64,000 bases of DNA from Nocardia cyriacigeorgica (GTDB taxonomy: Bacteria > Actinomycetota > Actinomycetes > Mycobacteriales > Mycobacteriaceae), in contig NZ_JARWNX010000031.1 of assembly GCF_029868385.1 (NCBI RefSeq), forward strand, positions 1 to 64,000, read 5' to 3'. Shown here piece by piece: positions 25,869 through 34,525 of this stretch (position 1 is its first letter; each line of letters begins with the position of its first letter). A program made the position numbers and the translations under genes. The notes under the pieces were generated by a model, which made no database searches, was not told the DNA's origin, and saw only the letters and a list, made by a program, of their open reading frames with translations.

Positions 25869-26270
25869 ATGACCGTGATCGATACCACCGGCACTGCCCC
25901 GGCCACCACCGGATGGACCCAGGCCTGCCGTCTCGACTACCTGATCCCAGGCCGCGGCGTTGCGGTATTGCTGAAGGGCGGCCGTCAGGCCGCGCTGTTC
26001 CTGCATTCCGACGGCTCGGTGTACGCCGTCGGCAATATCGACCCGTTCGGACGCGCCGCGGTGATGTCGCGCGGGATCATCGGCGACCGCTCCGGTGTGC
26101 CCGTGGTGGCCTCGCCGCTGCTCAAGCAGGCGTTCTCGCTGATCGACGGGCGTTGCCTCGATGATGATTCGGTGGCGCTTCCGGTGTACCGGGTGCGCGT
26201 CGACAACGGCATCGTCTCGGTATCCAACGAACCCGTCGTCGGCGGGATGGACATGGACGGACCGGCATGA
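25869..26270 (+). CDS. nirD: Nitrite reductase small subunit
   Basis: This 133-residue Rieske-fold subunit partners NirB. It has the NirD pattern (DGSVYAVGNIDPFGRAAVMSRGIIGD; SPLLKQAFSLIDGRCLDD) and lacks the Cys-His pairs that hold a cluster in true Rieske proteins, as is normal for NirD. TTTGGAGGAGAA lies just before the ATG. Its stop overlaps the next gene (ATGA), so NirD and the NnaR-type regulator are translationally coupled. Confidence 0.94.
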   Translation: MTVIDTTGTAPATTGWTQACRLDYLIPGRGVAVLLKGGRQAALFLHSDGSVYAVGNIDPFGRAAVMSRGIIGDRSGVPVVASPLLKQAFSLIDGRCLDDDSVALPVYRVRVDNGIVSVSNEPVVGGMDMDGPA

Positions 26271-27484
26271 CGACTCCGGACGCGAGCGCGCTCGCGGGTT
26301 TCACGGTCGGACTCACGGCCGCCCGGCGTTCGGAAGAGTTCGCCACCCTGCTCATCCGGCGCGGCGCGACCATCATCTCCGCGCCCGCCATCCGCATCAT
26401 CCCGCTGGCCGATGACAACGAACTCGAACGAGTGACCCGCAGGCTGGTCGACGATCCACCGCAGATCACCGTCGCCACCACGGGAATCGGTTTCCGCGGC
26501 TGGATGGAGGCCGCCGAGGGCTGGGGCCTTGCCGAACAACTGCGCGACACCCTCGGCGGTACCAGGGTGGTGGCGCGCGGCCCGAAGGCCAAGGGCGCCA
26601 TCCGTGCCGCCGAACTGCGCGAGGAATGGTCGCCCGCCTCCGAATCCTCGGCCGAGGTGCTCGATCGCCTACTCGCCGAAGGTGTGGAAGGTGTGCGGAT
26701 CGCGGTGCAGTTGCACGGCGCGACCACCGAATGGGAGCCGGTCCCCGACTTCTGTGAGGTGCTGCGCTGCGCGGGCGCCGATGTGGTGCCGGTGCCGGTG
26801 TACCGCTGGACCCCACCCGACGATCAGGGGCCGATGGATCAGCTGATCGACGCCGTCGTCACCTCCAGCCTGGACTGCGTCACCTTCACCAGCGCACCCG
26901 CGGTGGCGTCGATGCTGATGCGCGCCAAGGAAACCGGGATGCTGGACGGCCTGCTGCACGCCCTGCGTGGCCGGGTGCTCGCCGCCTGCGTCGGACCGAT
27001 CACCGCGGCGCCGCTCGAGGAACTCGGGGTGCCCACCTCCATGCCGGCACGGGCGCGGCTCGGTGCGCTGGCGCGGCACGTCGCCGAGGAACTGCCGCGG
27101 CGGGCCAACCGGATTCATGCGGCCGGGCACACCATCAGCGTGCGCGGTGGTTGTGTGGTCGTGGACGGCACCGTCCGCCAGCTCGCGCCCGCGCCGATGT
27201 CGTTGATGCGTTCGCTGGCGCGTCAGCCCGGCCGGGTGGTGTCGCGGGAGGATCTGCTGTCGGCGCTGCCCGGCGGCGGTGACGACACCCATGCCGTGGA
27301 GACGGCGATCGCCCGGCTGCGCGCGGGTCTCGGCACCCCCAAAGCCATTCAGACCGTGGTCAAACGTGGTTACCGCTTGGCGCTCGACCCGGCCGAATGT
27401 ACCGACAACAACCCACCGCCCGTGGTGCCCGGAGTCGGAACGCCGACCCGGGCACCACGTTTTGCGCAGGCGGTGACCTGGTGA
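26267..27484 (+). CDS. nnaR: NnaR-type HemD-like transcription regulator
   Basis: This 405-residue fusion has a uroporphyrinogen-III-synthase-like domain (about 10-265, two lobes) and a C-terminal winged helix of the OmpR/PhoB type (about 285-370, with PGRVVSREDLLSAL and AVETAIARLRAGLG, ending KRGYRLAL). This layout is that of NnaR, which works with GlnR to activate nitrate assimilation genes in Streptomyces and M. smegmatis. Whether the HemD domain still makes uroporphyrinogen III or only senses a tetrapyrrole is open. It overlaps nirD and the chelatase gene by four bases each. A proline-rich stretch follows the winged helix. Confidence 0.87.
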   Translation: MTTPDASALAGFTVGLTAARRSEEFATLLIRRGATIISAPAIRIIPLADDNELERVTRRLVDDPPQITVATTGIGFRGWMEAAEGWGLAEQLRDTLGGTRVVARGPKAKGAIRAAELREEWSPASESSAEVLDRLLAEGVEGVRIAVQLHGATTEWEPVPDFCEVLRCAGADVVPVPVYRWTPPDDQGPMDQLIDAVVTSSLDCVTFTSAPAVASMLMRAKETGMLDGLLHALRGRVLAACVGPITAAPLEELGVPTSMPARARLGALARHVAEELPRRANRIHAAGHTISVRGGCVVVDGTVRQLAPAPMSLMRSLARQPGRVVSREDLLSALPGGGDDTHAVETAIARLRAGLGTPKAIQTVVKRGYRLALDPAECTDNNPPPVVPGVGTPTRAPRFAQAVTW

Positions 27485-28239
27485 GCGCGCCCGCGCTGGT
27501 GCTGGTGGCGCACGGCACCCGCAGCACCAAAGGCGTGCAGATGATCGCGAGCCTGGCCGAGGCGGTGGCACAGGAACTCGACCGCCCGACACTCGACGGC
27601 GGCGTGCACGAATTCGGCGGCGTGCCGCGGGTGCGCACCGCGTTCGTCGACGTGCTCGGCCCCTCGCCCTCGGAGGTGCTGCGCGATCTCGCCGATCGGG
27701 CGGATTCGGTTCCGGCCGTGGTGGTTCCGGCGTTCCTCGCCTCCGGCTATCACGTCTACCAGGATGTGCCACGCGAGATCGCCGAGAGCGACCATCCGTC
27801 GGTCGCGGTGACACCGGCGATGGGGCCCGATCCGGCGCTGGCCCGGATCATGCGCCTGCGTCTGCGTGCCGCGGGCTGGCGTCCGGGTGACGCGGTGGTC
27901 TTCGCCGCCGCGGGCTCCTCCGACGCCCGCGCCCGCCAGGACGTCCGCCGCGCGGCCGGCATGCTCGCCGAACACCTCGGCGCTCCCGTCCGCATCGCCT
28001 ACGTCGCCACCGGCGCACCACGCGTGCCCGAGGTCGTCGCCGAACTGCGCGATTCGGGCGCCCGCCGTATCTTCATCGCCTCCTACCTGCTCGCTCACGG
28101 CCTGTTCCATCAGCGTCTGCACGAGGCGGGCGCCGACGGCGTGGCCGCACCCATCGGCGTCCACCCGGCCGTCGTGCGACTCATCGCCGACCGCTACCGG
28201 ACCGGCGCCCGCGAACTCGTCCAGACCCGCGTCCGCTGA
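27481..28239 (+). CDS. Sirohydrochlorin chelatase, CbiX family
   Basis: This 252-residue protein has two CbiX-like halves. The first has the metal-site histidine in VLVAHGTRS, and FLASGYHVYQDVP and YLLAHGLFHQRL follow in matching positions of each half. The enzyme inserts Fe2+ (siroheme) or Co2+ (cobalamin) into sirohydrochlorin. Next to nirBD the iron reaction for NirB's siroheme is the likely role. The GTG at 27481 overlaps the preceding stop (GTGA), so it is coupled to the regulator. It is the last gene of the nitrite operon. Confidence 0.88.
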   Translation: MSAPALVLVAHGTRSTKGVQMIASLAEAVAQELDRPTLDGGVHEFGGVPRVRTAFVDVLGPSPSEVLRDLADRADSVPAVVVPAFLASGYHVYQDVPREIAESDHPSVAVTPAMGPDPALARIMRLRLRAAGWRPGDAVVFAAAGSSDARARQDVRRAAGMLAEHLGAPVRIAYVATGAPRVPEVVAELRDSGARRIFIASYLLAHGLFHQRLHEAGADGVAAPIGVHPAVVRLIADRYRTGARELVQTRVR

Positions 28240-28283
28240 ACGAGCCATCGCCAACGCGTCGCGACACCCCCGAACGTCGTTGC

Positions 28284-28340
28284 CGAGTGGCACCTGACGA
28301 TGGGCACTACTCGACCTTTGCCGCAGTGAGGTGCCACTCG
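28284..28340. repeat. Spaced 12-bp inverted repeat
   Basis: CGAGTGGCACCT (28284-28295) and AGGTGCCACTCG (28329-28340) are perfect complements 33 bases apart, 45 bases past the chelatase stop. It may act as a long-loop terminator. The GTGCCACTC core is seen again at 42214-42223. The rest of the gap 28240-28464 has no gene. Confidence 0.5.
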
Positions 28341-28464
28341 CCGGTCGGTGGGCGTTCGGGGCGGCGAGTGGGTGTTGGTTTCGCAGCCTCGGTCGGGTGG
28401 ACACTCGGTGAACACGCCGGTCAATGCGGGGGGCGCGCCGGGGTCGCGTGGTAGAACACCTGTC

Positions 28465-29466
28465 ATGTACCGGCTCCCGCGATGCCTGGTGTTCCTTCTC
28501 GCGCTCGGCGCTCTGCTGTTACCCACCGCAGTGGTCTCGGTGGTCGTCCCGGTTCCGGCGGCGGCCGCGCCCGGCGATTCGGCGATCCTGTCCGTCCGAC
28601 CGCTGGGCGGGCGGGAACTCGAGGTGGTGGTCCATTCGGCCGCGATGAACCGTCCGATCACGCTGTGGATATCGCATCCGGGTGCCGGTGCGCCCACGCT
28701 GTACCTGTTGAACGCGGTGGACGGCGGGGAGGACGGTGGGCCGTGGACGCGGCGCACCGATGTGGCGCAGTTCTTCGCCGATAAGCACGTCAATGTGGTG
28801 GTGCCGATGGGCGGGCGGGCCAGCTACTACACCGATTGGCTCGCCGACGATCCGGTGCTCGGGCGCAATCAGTGGGAGACCTTCCTGAGCCGGGAACTGC
28901 CGCCACTGCTCGCGGACAGGTTCCAGACCACCGGCCGCAATGCCGTTGCGGGACTGTCGATGTCGGCCACCTCCGCACTGAACCTGGCGATCCGCGCACC
29001 CGGCCTCTACCAGGCGGTCGGCGCGTTCAGCGGCTGCACCCGCACCAGTGATCCGATGGCCGTCGCCACGGTGTACTCCCAGCTCGGGGTCTTCGGCGCC
29101 AACGCGGCCAATATGTGGGGCCCGCCGGGACATCCGGCCTGGGCCGACCACGATCCCATGCTGCACCTGGACCGTTTGCGCGGGCTCGCGGTCTATGTCT
29201 CCTCCGGCAACGGCGGACCGGGCGTGCACGAAACCCTCGCCGCACCCGATATCAACGGCAATCCGATCAAACTGGCCGACCGCATGCTCGTCGGCGGTGT
29301 GATGGAAGCCTTCGTCAGCGGGTGCACGGGTCCGCTCGTCGGCAGCCTTGCCGCCCAGCGCATCCCCGCGACGGTCAACCTGCGCCAGGGCACGCACGCC
29401 TGGGCCTACTGGCAGGACGATCTACACCAGTCGTGGTCGGTGTTCGCCCCGGCGCTCGGGGTGTAG
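28465..29466 (+). CDS. Secreted antigen-85-like mycolyltransferase/esterase
   Basis: This 333-residue protein has a signal peptide (about 1-36: basic start, long hydrophobic core, ending AAAAPG) and an esterase domain of the antigen 85 type. The nucleophile elbow is AGLSMSATSALNLA, close to the GLSMAASSAL of antigen 85, and the C-terminal histidine is in QGTHAWAYW, matching the GGHSWPYW region. Antigen 85 proteins move mycolates onto trehalose and arabinogalactan in the cell wall; a related nocardial mycolyltransferase role is likely but unproven. The ATG is at 28465, with TAGAAC seven bases upstream. Confidence 0.82.
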   Translation: MYRLPRCLVFLLALGALLLPTAVVSVVVPVPAAAAPGDSAILSVRPLGGRELEVVVHSAAMNRPITLWISHPGAGAPTLYLLNAVDGGEDGGPWTRRTDVAQFFADKHVNVVVPMGGRASYYTDWLADDPVLGRNQWETFLSRELPPLLADRFQTTGRNAVAGLSMSATSALNLAIRAPGLYQAVGAFSGCTRTSDPMAVATVYSQLGVFGANAANMWGPPGHPAWADHDPMLHLDRLRGLAVYVSSGNGGPGVHETLAAPDINGNPIKLADRMLVGGVMEAFVSGCTGPLVGSLAAQRIPATVNLRQGTHAWAYWQDDLHQSWSVFAPALGV

Positions 29467-29485
29467 GGCACCGACCGTCCGGGTC

Positions 29486-30121
29486 TCATTCCCAGGCGAA
29501 GCGGGGTTGTTCCATGTGATCGACCCGCGTCGCCCTGCCGTGCAACGCGACCTCGCGGAACTGGTGCAGGATCGCCGCGGTCGGCGCGTGCAGCAGACCA
29601 CCGAGCAGCGGAAGTTGGATCAGCGGCCGATCGGATCCGGGAATCCGGCCGAACTTCGGCGCGACATCGAGGTCGGTGAACGCGATCCGGTGCACGACGG
29701 CGACTTCATCGGGATTCGGTGTCACACCGGGATCGTCGCCGACCCACACGACCACCGGCGTCATGATGTAGCCGGATCTCGTGGGGTAATCGTCCAGCAG
29801 TCCGAGCACCTCCGATCGTCGGAGTTCGACACCGAGTTCCTCGTGCAGTTCACGCAACGCCGCCTGCACGGCATCCTCGCCCGCGTCCAACCTCCCGCCC
29901 GGTAGCGCCAACTGCCCGGCATGGGCCCGCAGCGACGGTGCACGTTCGGTCAACCAGATCCCCGGCCCGGCCGAAGACGTCACGATCGCGATCGCGACCG
30001 CGGCGAGCTTGTAGCCGTCCGGTTCGGCGCTACGCCGCGGGAAACGGCTCAGCGCCTCGCCGAGCGCAGACCGCACCGCCTCGGACGACCGCGCCCATGA
30101 TTTCTGGTCCCCATCGGACAT
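29486..30121 (-). CDS. NUDIX hydrolase, CoA pyrophosphatase-like
   Basis: This 211-residue protein has a complete NUDIX box starting GGRLDAGED and ending RELHEELGV (about 76-99), which holds the Mg2+ ions. The QLALPGG segment before it and LLDDYPTRSGYIMTPVV after it fit the CoA-diphosphatase (NudL/YeaB) group, which splits CoA into 4'-phosphopantetheine and 3',5'-ADP. The ATG at 30119-30121 follows GGAGAGG at a good distance; a GTG three codons earlier overlaps that site. It is convergent with the mycolyltransferase gene. Confidence 0.85.
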   Translation of the reverse strand: MSDGDQKSWARSSEAVRSALGEALSRFPRRSAEPDGYKLAAVAIAIVTSSAGPGIWLTERAPSLRAHAGQLALPGGRLDAGEDAVQAALRELHEELGVELRRSEVLGLLDDYPTRSGYIMTPVVVWVGDDPGVTPNPDEVAVVHRIAFTDLDVAPKFGRIPGSDRPLIQLPLLGGLLHAPTAAILHQFREVALHGRATRVDHMEQPRFAWE

Positions 30122-30183
30122 CGCGCACACCTCTCCGTCGAATGTTCTGTCACTGCGCCGGACGCCCGGTGCGCCGCCGCAGG

Positions 30184-31269
30184 TCAGATCCTGAGCAGTT
30201 CGTCACCGTCGAGGTGGACTCGGGTGCCGAATCCGGCGCTGATGTCCTCCAGTCTGCTGCGCAACCACAGCGTTTGCTCGTGGTCGGTGCGTTGGAGCCG
30301 AATCCGCCGGATGCACAGGGGGAGCATGCGCACGGTGACGTCGGTGCCGTCGAGGGTGACCAGGTACAGCAGTCGCAGGTCCGGGCGGTAGGACTCGTGG
30401 CCGCCGATGCCTTCGTAATCGTCGATGACGTCGCCACAGCCGTACAGGATGAGCCTGTCGCGGTAGATCTCGATCGGCCGCGGATGGTGCGCGGAATGTC
30501 CGTGCACGATGTCGACGCCCGCGGCGATCAGGCGGTGGGCGAATTCCTGTTCGCTCCGGCCGATTCCGTAGCCCCAGTTCGGCCCCCAGTGCATCGAGAC
30601 GATCACCACGTCACCGGAGCGGCGCTGGGCCGAGAGCTGTGCGGTGATCTCGTCGGCGGCCTCGGCGCAGGGGTGGTCGATCCACCACAGCCCCGATCGG
30701 TCGGTATCGGCCGCCCACGACGCGGGTGTTCCGCTGGTGCGTGCGGCCACGGAGACGATCAGGACCCGTTGTCCGTCCGCCAGCGCCACGATCGCGGGGC
30801 ACCGGGCCGCGGTGCGATCGCGGCCAGCGCCCACCGGCCGGATATGCGCGTCCGCGAGGACCGCCAGGGTGTCGGCCAGACCGCGACGGCCGAAGTCGAG
30901 GGCGTGGTTGTTGCCGAGGGTGCAGGCGTCGGGGCCGATCGCGGTGAGGGCCGCGATATTGGCGGGGTGCATCCGGTAGTGGATGCCCTTGTCCGGTTCG
31001 AAGCTGCCGCCGGCGGTGATCGCGGTCTCCAGATTGAACAGCCGGACGTCGGGCGCGAGGTCGTCGAGGATGCGCGGCACCTCACCCCACGGCCACACGG
31101 CATCGACCGGATGCGGGATCGGACCGTTGACGCGTTCGGCGGCCCGGACGTAATGCCTGGCGTCGTGCACCCACGGCTCACGCAATTCGGGGCGGCCAGG
31201 ATGCGGCAGGATCTGGTCGACGCCACGCCCGAGCATGACGTCCCCGCCGAGCAGGACCGTGACCGCCAT
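30184..31269 (-). CDS. CapA-family metallophosphatase-like protein
   Basis: This 361-residue protein of the CapA/PgsA fold (poly-gamma-glutamate synthesis type) shows the calcineurin-like metal motifs GGDVMLGR, FNLE, LGNNHALDFG, MHWGPN and HGHSAHHP in order. There is no signal peptide or membrane helix, unlike CapA proteins of capsule operons, and no capsule genes are nearby, so a soluble phosphoesterase-like role is more likely. The start is ATG at 31267-31269. It lies 62 bases upstream of the NUDIX gene on the same strand. Confidence 0.8.
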   Translation of the reverse strand: MAVTVLLGGDVMLGRGVDQILPHPGRPELREPWVHDARHYVRAAERVNGPIPHPVDAVWPWGEVPRILDDLAPDVRLFNLETAITAGGSFEPDKGIHYRMHPANIAALTAIGPDACTLGNNHALDFGRRGLADTLAVLADAHIRPVGAGRDRTAARCPAIVALADGQRVLIVSVAARTSGTPASWAADTDRSGLWWIDHPCAEAADEITAQLSAQRRSGDVVIVSMHWGPNWGYGIGRSEQEFAHRLIAAGVDIVHGHSAHHPRPIEIYRDRLILYGCGDVIDDYEGIGGHESYRPDLRLLYLVTLDGTDVTVRMLPLCIRRIRLQRTDHEQTLWLRSRLEDISAGFGTRVHLDGDELLRI

Positions 31270-31524
31270 CCGACGCCGCCGACCGTTCGGTTCAGGTCGT
31301 TCGCGGTCGGAGCCAGCGGCGGCGCTGCGGGGTCCCCTGGGAATGCGCGCCGGTGATCATGTCTGAACGCTATCAGCGGAAGTTCGGGTCGGTGTGCCCG
31401 AACTACGACATGCGCCGACCTCGATCGAAAAAATCTCGAGAACCCGGTCGAGATGTGTCGATACCGTCGCAACGGCTCCGACTACCCGATGACAGCAAGT
31501 CATACCCGAGTGGAGGAGAACATC

Positions 31525-31980
31525 ATGTCCAGTGTCACCACGTTCCTGTGGTTCGAGAGCGCGGCCGAGCAGGCCGGTGAGTTCTATGCGTCGGTGGTGC
31601 CGAATTCGCGGGTGGTGGAGATCAGCCGCAACGACGACGGGTCGGCGTTCGTGGTCTCGCTCGATCTCGACGGGCAGTCGGTCACCTTGATGAACGGTGG
31701 GCCGGGCCATCCGCTCACCGATGCCGCCTCGTTGCAGATCGTCGTCGACACGCAGGAGGAGGTCGACCGCCTGTGGGATGCCCTCACCGAGGGTGGTGCG
31801 CCCGGCCCGTGCGGGTGGCTCACCGACCGCTACGGGCTGTCCTGGCAGGTGGTGCCGTCGGTGCTGATCGAGCTGATGGGCGGTCCCGACCCCGCCAGGA
31901 CCATCGCTGTCGGCACGGCCCTGCGCACCATGTCCAAGCTCGACGCAGGAGCCTTGCAGGACGCCTACGACCACGCCTGA
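31525..31980 (+). CDS. VOC/PhnB-like glyoxalase-fold protein
   Basis: This 151-residue protein is of the PhnB-like group of the vicinal-oxygen-chelate fold: TTFLWFESAAEQAGEFYASVVPNSRV at the start, GGPGHPLTDAASLQIVVDTQEEVDRLWDAL in the middle, and CGWLTDRYGLSWQVVP late. Members of this group are often annotated as 3-demethylubiquinone methyltransferase-like, but their activity is unknown. GGAGGAG precedes the ATG at 31525 by about six bases. A terminator hairpin follows. Confidence 0.82.
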   Translation: MSSVTTFLWFESAAEQAGEFYASVVPNSRVVEISRNDDGSAFVVSLDLDGQSVTLMNGGPGHPLTDAASLQIVVDTQEEVDRLWDALTEGGAPGPCGWLTDRYGLSWQVVPSVLIELMGGPDPARTIAVGTALRTMSKLDAGALQDAYDHA

Positions 31981-32012
31981 ACCGCGTGGACGCCCCGCGA
32001 GACGCTTCGACG

Positions 32013-32043
32013 TACCCGACCCGGCGCTCAGCCGGGCCGGGTA
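32013..32043 (+). terminator. Terminator-like hairpin
   Basis: TACCCG-A-CCCGGC (32013-32025) pairs with GCCGGG-C-CGGGTA (32031-32043), a 13-bp stem with one mismatch and a 5-base loop, 33 bases after the PhnB-like gene. No strong T run follows. Confidence 0.55.
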
Positions 32044-32072
32044 TGTCGGTGCCAGGGTCCACACTGTGACCC

Positions 32073-32408
32073 ATGGCATACGACGAGGAATTGGCCGAAC
32101 GCGTCCGTGACCTCATCGAACCGGGACCGACGGTCACCGAACGCAAGATGTTCGGCGGATTGTCCTTCCTGGTGGGTGGCAATATGGCCGTCGCGGTGAG
32201 CGGTAAGGGCGGATTGCTGGTGCGGGTCGGCCCAGAATCGAGTGAGCGGCTCGCCTACGACGGCGCGGTCGCCCCCGCGGTCATGGGCGGTCGCGAGATG
32301 ACCGGCTGGGTGCGGATCACCGCGGCACATGTCGATGACGAGGCCGACCTGCGCGACTGGGTGACCCGAGGAGTGGAATTCGCCCGCTCGCTTCCACCGA
32401 AGATGTGA
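32073..32408 (+). CDS. TfoX N-terminal-domain protein
   Basis: This 111-residue protein is a single TfoX/Sxy N-terminal domain: LAERVRDLI near the start, ERKMFGGLSFLVGGNMAVAV, and a final RDWVTRGVEFARSLPPK. In enterobacteria TfoX/Sxy activates competence genes, but stand-alone domains in actinobacteria have no proven role. The start is ATG at 32073. Confidence 0.8.
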   Translation: MAYDEELAERVRDLIEPGPTVTERKMFGGLSFLVGGNMAVAVSGKGGLLVRVGPESSERLAYDGAVAPAVMGGREMTGWVRITAAHVDDEADLRDWVTRGVEFARSLPPKM

Positions 32409-32492
32409 CGCTCGGCGCCGTCATGCTCCCGGCCCGTCGAAACGCGCCGAGTAGTGGCCCGATGACGAATGTCCGGCGGTCCGGCGAACCGG

Positions 32493-32966
32493 TCAGGAAC
32501 CGGTCTCGACCTTGGCGCGCAGTCCTTCGGCGAACGCGCGCGCCGCGGCGAGGTCGGCATCATCGGGATGTCCCTTGCGGATACCGCCGACGATCCGCAA
32601 CGGCAGCCAGGTGTCGAATCCGCGACAGGCGAACGTGTCGACCACGTCGAAGCCCTTCTGCGCGAGTTTCCCGGCGAGGCCGTGGATGTAGCGCCGGAAC
32701 GGTGGCTCCGGGAATCCGCTGGTGGCGAAGACGAAGGCCTTGCTCCGCTCCGGTGTCGCGAGCGAGGCGATGAGCGTGCGCAGCTCCGGATAGAAGTCCA
32801 TGTTGTGGATCCCCGAACCGAACCCCACCAGATCGTAGGTGGCGAGCTCGGCCGCATCGACCTGCTGCGGGTGGACCACGCGAGCCTGCAATACCTCGCC
32901 CATGACCTCGGCGATCCGCTGGGTGTTGCCGTGCGATACCGAGGCGCACACGATGATGGCTTTCAT
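32493..32966 (-). CDS. Flavodoxin-like protein
   Basis: This 157-residue FMN-binding fold has VCASVSHGNTQRIA (about 6-19) as the phosphate loop and YDLVGFGSGIHNMDFY (about 44-59) as the flavin-contact loop. It is of the short flavodoxin/protoporphyrinogen-oxidase-like group. The role may be electron transfer; no partner is encoded beside it. The start is ATG at 32964-32966. The 146 bases behind it (32967-33112) hold only GC-rich imperfect hairpins. Confidence 0.8.
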   Translation of the reverse strand: MKAIIVCASVSHGNTQRIAEVMGEVLQARVVHPQQVDAAELATYDLVGFGSGIHNMDFYPELRTLIASLATPERSKAFVFATSGFPEPPFRRYIHGLAGKLAQKGFDVVDTFACRGFDTWLPLRIVGGIRKGHPDDADLAAARAFAEGLRAKVETGS

Positions 32967-33112
32967 TCGAAGTTCCCTTCGCTTCGGTGTTCAGCGGGGG
33001 ACGTCGGAACGAGCGGCGGCCCCGCCCCCTCGGGGTCCGAGATCAGCCTACCCGTGGGTCGACGTGCTCGGAACCTCGTGGTTTCCCGAGGGTTCGGGGT
33101 CGCGAGCCCGGC

Positions 33113-34486
33113 TCAGGCGGCCAGGGCGGGCTGCCGTACGGTCCGGTTCGGCCAGCGCGGATGTTCGGCGTCGATGACGAACTCGTGGGTGTGCTGGTAG
33201 AGCCGTTCGCTCACCTGGACGGCGTCGATCAGACGGGCCGGGTCGATCGTGCCCGCCTCGTGCAGGTGGGTGATGACCGCCGGATCGTGGCGCGGCCAGG
33301 CGCGCAATGCCACGGTGAGACCCGCCGCGGCCAGTACCGCCAGCGTCGCCCAGGTGGCGGTGAAACCGGCTGCGGTGGTGAGCCATCCGGCGATCGGGTA
33401 GGCGATCAACCAGGCCACATGGGAGAGCGAGAACTGGGCGGCGAACAGTGCCGGACGGTCGGCGGCACGCGATGAACGACGCAGCACCTGCCCGGTCGGG
33501 GTGAGCACCGCGGCGGTGCCCGCGCCGATCACGGCCCATACCGCGAGCACCGCGCCCCACCGCCATGCACCGGAATCGGCGGTGGACAGGGCGACGGCCG
33601 CGCCCAACCCGGCGAGCAGTGTCGCGGCGCCCGTGAGCATCACCGGTCGAGCGCCGACACGGTCGAGCATCCGGGGCAGGGTCAGCGCGACGAGCATGGT
33701 GCCGAAACCGTTGGCCGCCAGCAGCATCGCCACACCCGACTGGGTGCCGCCGAGTGTATCGCGCACGTAGTTGACGGAATTGACCATGATCACCGATCCC
33801 GCGGCCGCGACCACCAGATTCAGGCCGAGCAACCCGCGCAGTCGTGGCGTGGCGGCGAAGATGCGCATGCCCACCGAGATGCGATCCAGGAAGGAGCCAT
33901 CGCCGATCGCGCCCGCGTCCGGTATCCGAGCCGCGATCACCAGCAGGGTCGACACCACGAAACCGATCGCCGTACCGACGAACAGCCAGTGGAAGCTGAC
34001 CAATGCCAGCGCTGCCGCGGCCAGCATCGGGCTGAGCAGGGTCTCCATCGTCGCGGCCAGCTGTGCGGCCGACAGCGCCCTGGTGTATTCGCGCTCATCG
34101 GGCAGGATGTCGGGAATGATCGCCTGATAGGTCGGGGTGTAGGCCGCGGAGGCGGTTTGCAGTACCGCGATCAGTACGTAGATCTGCCAGATCTGGTCGA
34201 TGAACGGCAGCGCCAGCACCACCAGGGCGCGGATCACGTTGAGCCCCACCAGGAACAGCCGCCGCGGGAACCGGTCGGCGTAGGCCGCCACGATCGGCGC
34301 GACCGTCACGTACACGAGCATCTTGATGGTCAGTGCGGTCCCGAGCACGGCGGCCGCGTCGGCACCGGCCAGTTCGTAGGCGAGCAGGCCGAGCGCGACG
34401 GTGGTGAGCCCGGTGCCGAACAACGCCGACACCTGGGCGACGAACAGCCGCAGATAGTCGCGGTTGGCGAACAATGAGGTGATCAT
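33113..34486 (-). CDS. MFS exporter, probable Ni/Co efflux
   Basis: This 457-residue MFS protein of the NreB/enterobactin-exporter-like branch has about twelve helices (LFANRDYLRLFVAQVSALFGTGL start; AYADRFPRRLFLVG loop). A cytosolic tail of about 60 residues holds HLHEAG and YQHTHEFVIDAEHPRWP, with several histidines. It is divergent from a KmtR-type nickel/cobalt sensor with only 38 bases between the start codons, so its substrate is probably Ni2+ or Co2+. That is inferred from the regulator, not from transporter residues. Confidence 0.78.
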   Translation of the reverse strand: MITSLFANRDYLRLFVAQVSALFGTGLTTVALGLLAYELAGADAAAVLGTALTIKMLVYVTVAPIVAAYADRFPRRLFLVGLNVIRALVVLALPFIDQIWQIYVLIAVLQTASAAYTPTYQAIIPDILPDEREYTRALSAAQLAATMETLLSPMLAAAALALVSFHWLFVGTAIGFVVSTLLVIAARIPDAGAIGDGSFLDRISVGMRIFAATPRLRGLLGLNLVVAAAGSVIMVNSVNYVRDTLGGTQSGVAMLLAANGFGTMLVALTLPRMLDRVGARPVMLTGAATLLAGLGAAVALSTADSGAWRWGAVLAVWAVIGAGTAAVLTPTGQVLRRSSRAADRPALFAAQFSLSHVAWLIAYPIAGWLTTAAGFTATWATLAVLAAAGLTVALRAWPRHDPAVITHLHEAGTIDPARLIDAVQVSERLYQHTHEFVIDAEHPRWPNRTVRQPALAA

Positions 34487-34503
34487 CGGGTGCTCCTGCT
34501 TCC

Positions 34504-34525
34504 TACGAAGTCTATTATCTACGTA
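34504..34525. promoter_or_regulatory. KmtR-type operator overlapping promoters
   Basis: TACGAAG (34504-34510) and CTACGTA (34519-34525) form an inverted repeat with one mismatch around TCTATTAT. The -10-like TATTAT (34513-34518) lies in its centre and the sensor's ATG begins at 34525, so a bound repressor would block both the leaderless regulator promoter and the divergent exporter promoter. Confidence 0.6.

Noticed and set aside
28240..28464. A CRISPR or insertion-sequence remnant at the 12-bp inverted repeat
   Set aside because: There is only one pair of arms, no direct target duplication and no transposase fragment.
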